Shown here: positions 6,294 through 6,889 of the stretch, in pieces
Layout of the letters: each line of letters starts with the position of its first letter
Numbering within the stretch: position 1 is the stretch's first letter
Assembly (NCBI GenBank): GCA_946886435.1
Contig: CAMPIR010000039.1
Coordinates: 1 to 6,889, forward strand
Reading direction: 5' to 3'
Length of the DNA stretch: 6,889 nt
Origin: an uncultured Candidatus Saccharibacteria bacterium
GTDB taxonomy: Bacteria > Patescibacteria > Saccharimonadia > Saccharimonadales > UBA5946
Made by a program: the position numbers and the translations under genes
Notes under the pieces: generated by a model
Seen by the model: only the letters and a program-made list of their open reading frames with translations
Database searches by the model: none
Told to the model about the DNA's origin: nothing

Positions 6294-6323
6294 ATAATGC
6301 GCTTATGTATGTAATATTGTCAA
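6294..6323 (-). promoter_or_regulatory. Promoter of the envelope-protein gene, leaderless arrangement
   Basis: In the 43-base gap after yebC the minus strand has a perfect TTGACA (6318-6323), an 18-base spacer and a weak -10 CATTAT (6294-6299; 4 of 6). Six bases follow before the ATG at 6287, with no Shine-Dalgarno. No hairpin terminator for yebC is seen in the gap, so read-through from yebC is also possible. Confidence 0.6.
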
Positions 6324-6330
6324 CGGTTTT

Positions 6331-6889
6331 TTAGTCAATCGTGATCGTGTCTGCGATATCAAAGTTAGCATGAGTTGCGACGACATCATCCAGATCATCG
6401 AGAGCATCCATCAGCTTCATCACCTTGCGAGCAGTATCTGTATCATCGATAATAATGGTATTCTGAGGCTGATAAATCAGCTCCGCAGACTCTACCGCCA
6501 GCCCTGACTCCGCAAGGCGCGCGCGGGCAGCATGAAGCTCTTTTGGATCGGTGTAAACGTACAGTTTGCCGTCAGATTCCTGAGCATCCTCAACGCCCGC
6601 ATCGAGCGCGAGCAGCAGCGCCTCATCGGCATCGCCCTCGAATGTCACCGTGACCTGGCCTTTACGCGCAAACTGGAACGCAACACTACCTGGTTCGGCG
6701 ATGTTGCCTCCGTTTTTAGAAAATGCATGGCGAACCTCAGGATACGTTCGGTTTTTGTTATCTGTGGCTGCTTCGACGAGCACCGCGATACCGCCCGGAC
6801 CATAGCCTTCGTACATTACTTCATCAAGCTGAGCTGCATTTTTATCCTTGACCCTGTCTATCGCGCGCTGGATATTAGCGAGCGGCATA
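6331..6889 (-). CDS. yebC: YebC/TACO1-family protein, N-terminus cut off by the window edge
   Basis: The C-terminal 185 residues of a YebC-family protein. Seen: NIQRAI (5-10 of the visible part), MYEGYGPGGIAVLVE (25-39), TDNKNRT (42-48) and VRHAFSKNGGN (52-62), all hallmarks of the family, then the two alternating alpha/beta C-terminal lobes. The methionine at 6888 is an internal residue (the family reads NMP..NI.RAI here), so about 55 N-terminal residues, normally starting MAGHSKW, lie beyond the right edge. The family was long annotated as DNA-binding transcriptional regulators; the mitochondrial homologue TACO1 and more recent bacterial work point to a role in translation. It is commonly found upstream of ruvC, as here, but with the envelope gene in between. 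Confidence 0.97.
   Translation of the reverse strand, partial: MPLANIQRAIDRVKDKNAAQLDEVMYEGYGPGGIAVLVEAATDNKNRTYPEVRHAFSKNGGNIAEPGSVAFQFARKGQVTVTFEGDADEALLLALDAGVEDAQESDGKLYVYTDPKELHAARARLAESGLAVESAELIYQPQNTIIIDDTDTARKVMKLMDALDDLDDVVATHANFDIADTITID

Noticed and set aside
6293..6334. A plus-strand TATAAT (6293-6298) six bases before an ATG opening a nine-codon frame (MYVILSTVF).
   Set aside because: It copies the leaderless spacing, but the frame is tiny, runs into the 3' end of yebC, and the same bases serve the opposite-strand promoter of the envelope gene. Chance is more likely.
1..6889. Possible defence system, mobile element or CRISPR.
   Set aside because: No transposase, integrase, direct-repeat array, inverted terminal repeats or nuclease cluster other than RuvC was seen on either strand.

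Overview
The window is an ordinary-looking bacterial chromosome segment of about 50% GC (estimated by eye), dense with genes and without mobile elements, RNA genes or CRISPR. Most of it encodes homologous recombination: recA (left edge, 3' end cut off), ruvA-ruvB and ruvC, plus a YebC/TACO1-family gene (right edge, 5' end cut off). The combination of gene set, compact layout, a short-headed type IV pilin with a C-terminal cysteine pair, a two-helix bPH_2 membrane protein and a surface protein with C-x12-C repeats suggests a member of the Patescibacteria (CPR), most likely Saccharibacteria. That placement is inference from recall of such genomes, not a search result. TGA works as a normal stop here (ruvC and the 3833-4306 gene end in it), which argues against the Gracilibacteria/SR1 recoded lineages.

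Layout from left to right: recA (minus, 1-918, partial); a type IV pilin-like gene (plus, 976-1365), divergent from recA; a PH-domain membrane protein (minus, 1372-2172); ruvB (minus, 2189-3205), translationally coupled to ruvA (minus, 3205-3783); an unrecognised 157-residue protein (plus, 3833-4306), divergent from ruvA and overlapping the 3' end of ruvC by 32 bases; ruvC (minus, 4275-4751); a 506-residue envelope protein with lamin-tail-like domains and four Cys-bounded repeats (minus, 4767-6287); yebC (minus, 6331-6889, partial). No gene-free stretch reaches 300 bases; the largest gap is 57 bases (recA/pilin).

Functionally, RecA makes and extends the joint molecule, RuvAB migrates the Holliday junction and RuvC cuts it. 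The widespread yebC-ruvC-ruvA-ruvB order is still recognisable but is interrupted twice: by the envelope gene between yebC and ruvC, and by the inverted unknown gene between ruvC and ruvA. The pilin and envelope genes are surface functions embedded in the repair cluster.

The strongest unlisted signal is how genes start. Six of the eight start codons inside the window (pilin, PH protein, ruvA, 3833 gene, ruvC, envelope protein) have a sigma70-type -10 hexamer only 6-8 bases before the ATG and no Shine-Dalgarno, as expected for leaderless mRNAs. recA is the exception, with a clear Shine-Dalgarno and a normal leader; ruvB is coupled to ruvA through TAATG. This pattern also decides the starts of ruvA and the PH protein. 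I see no undescribed defence or mobile system here; the unknown 3833-4306 gene and the repeat-bearing envelope protein are the least explained parts.
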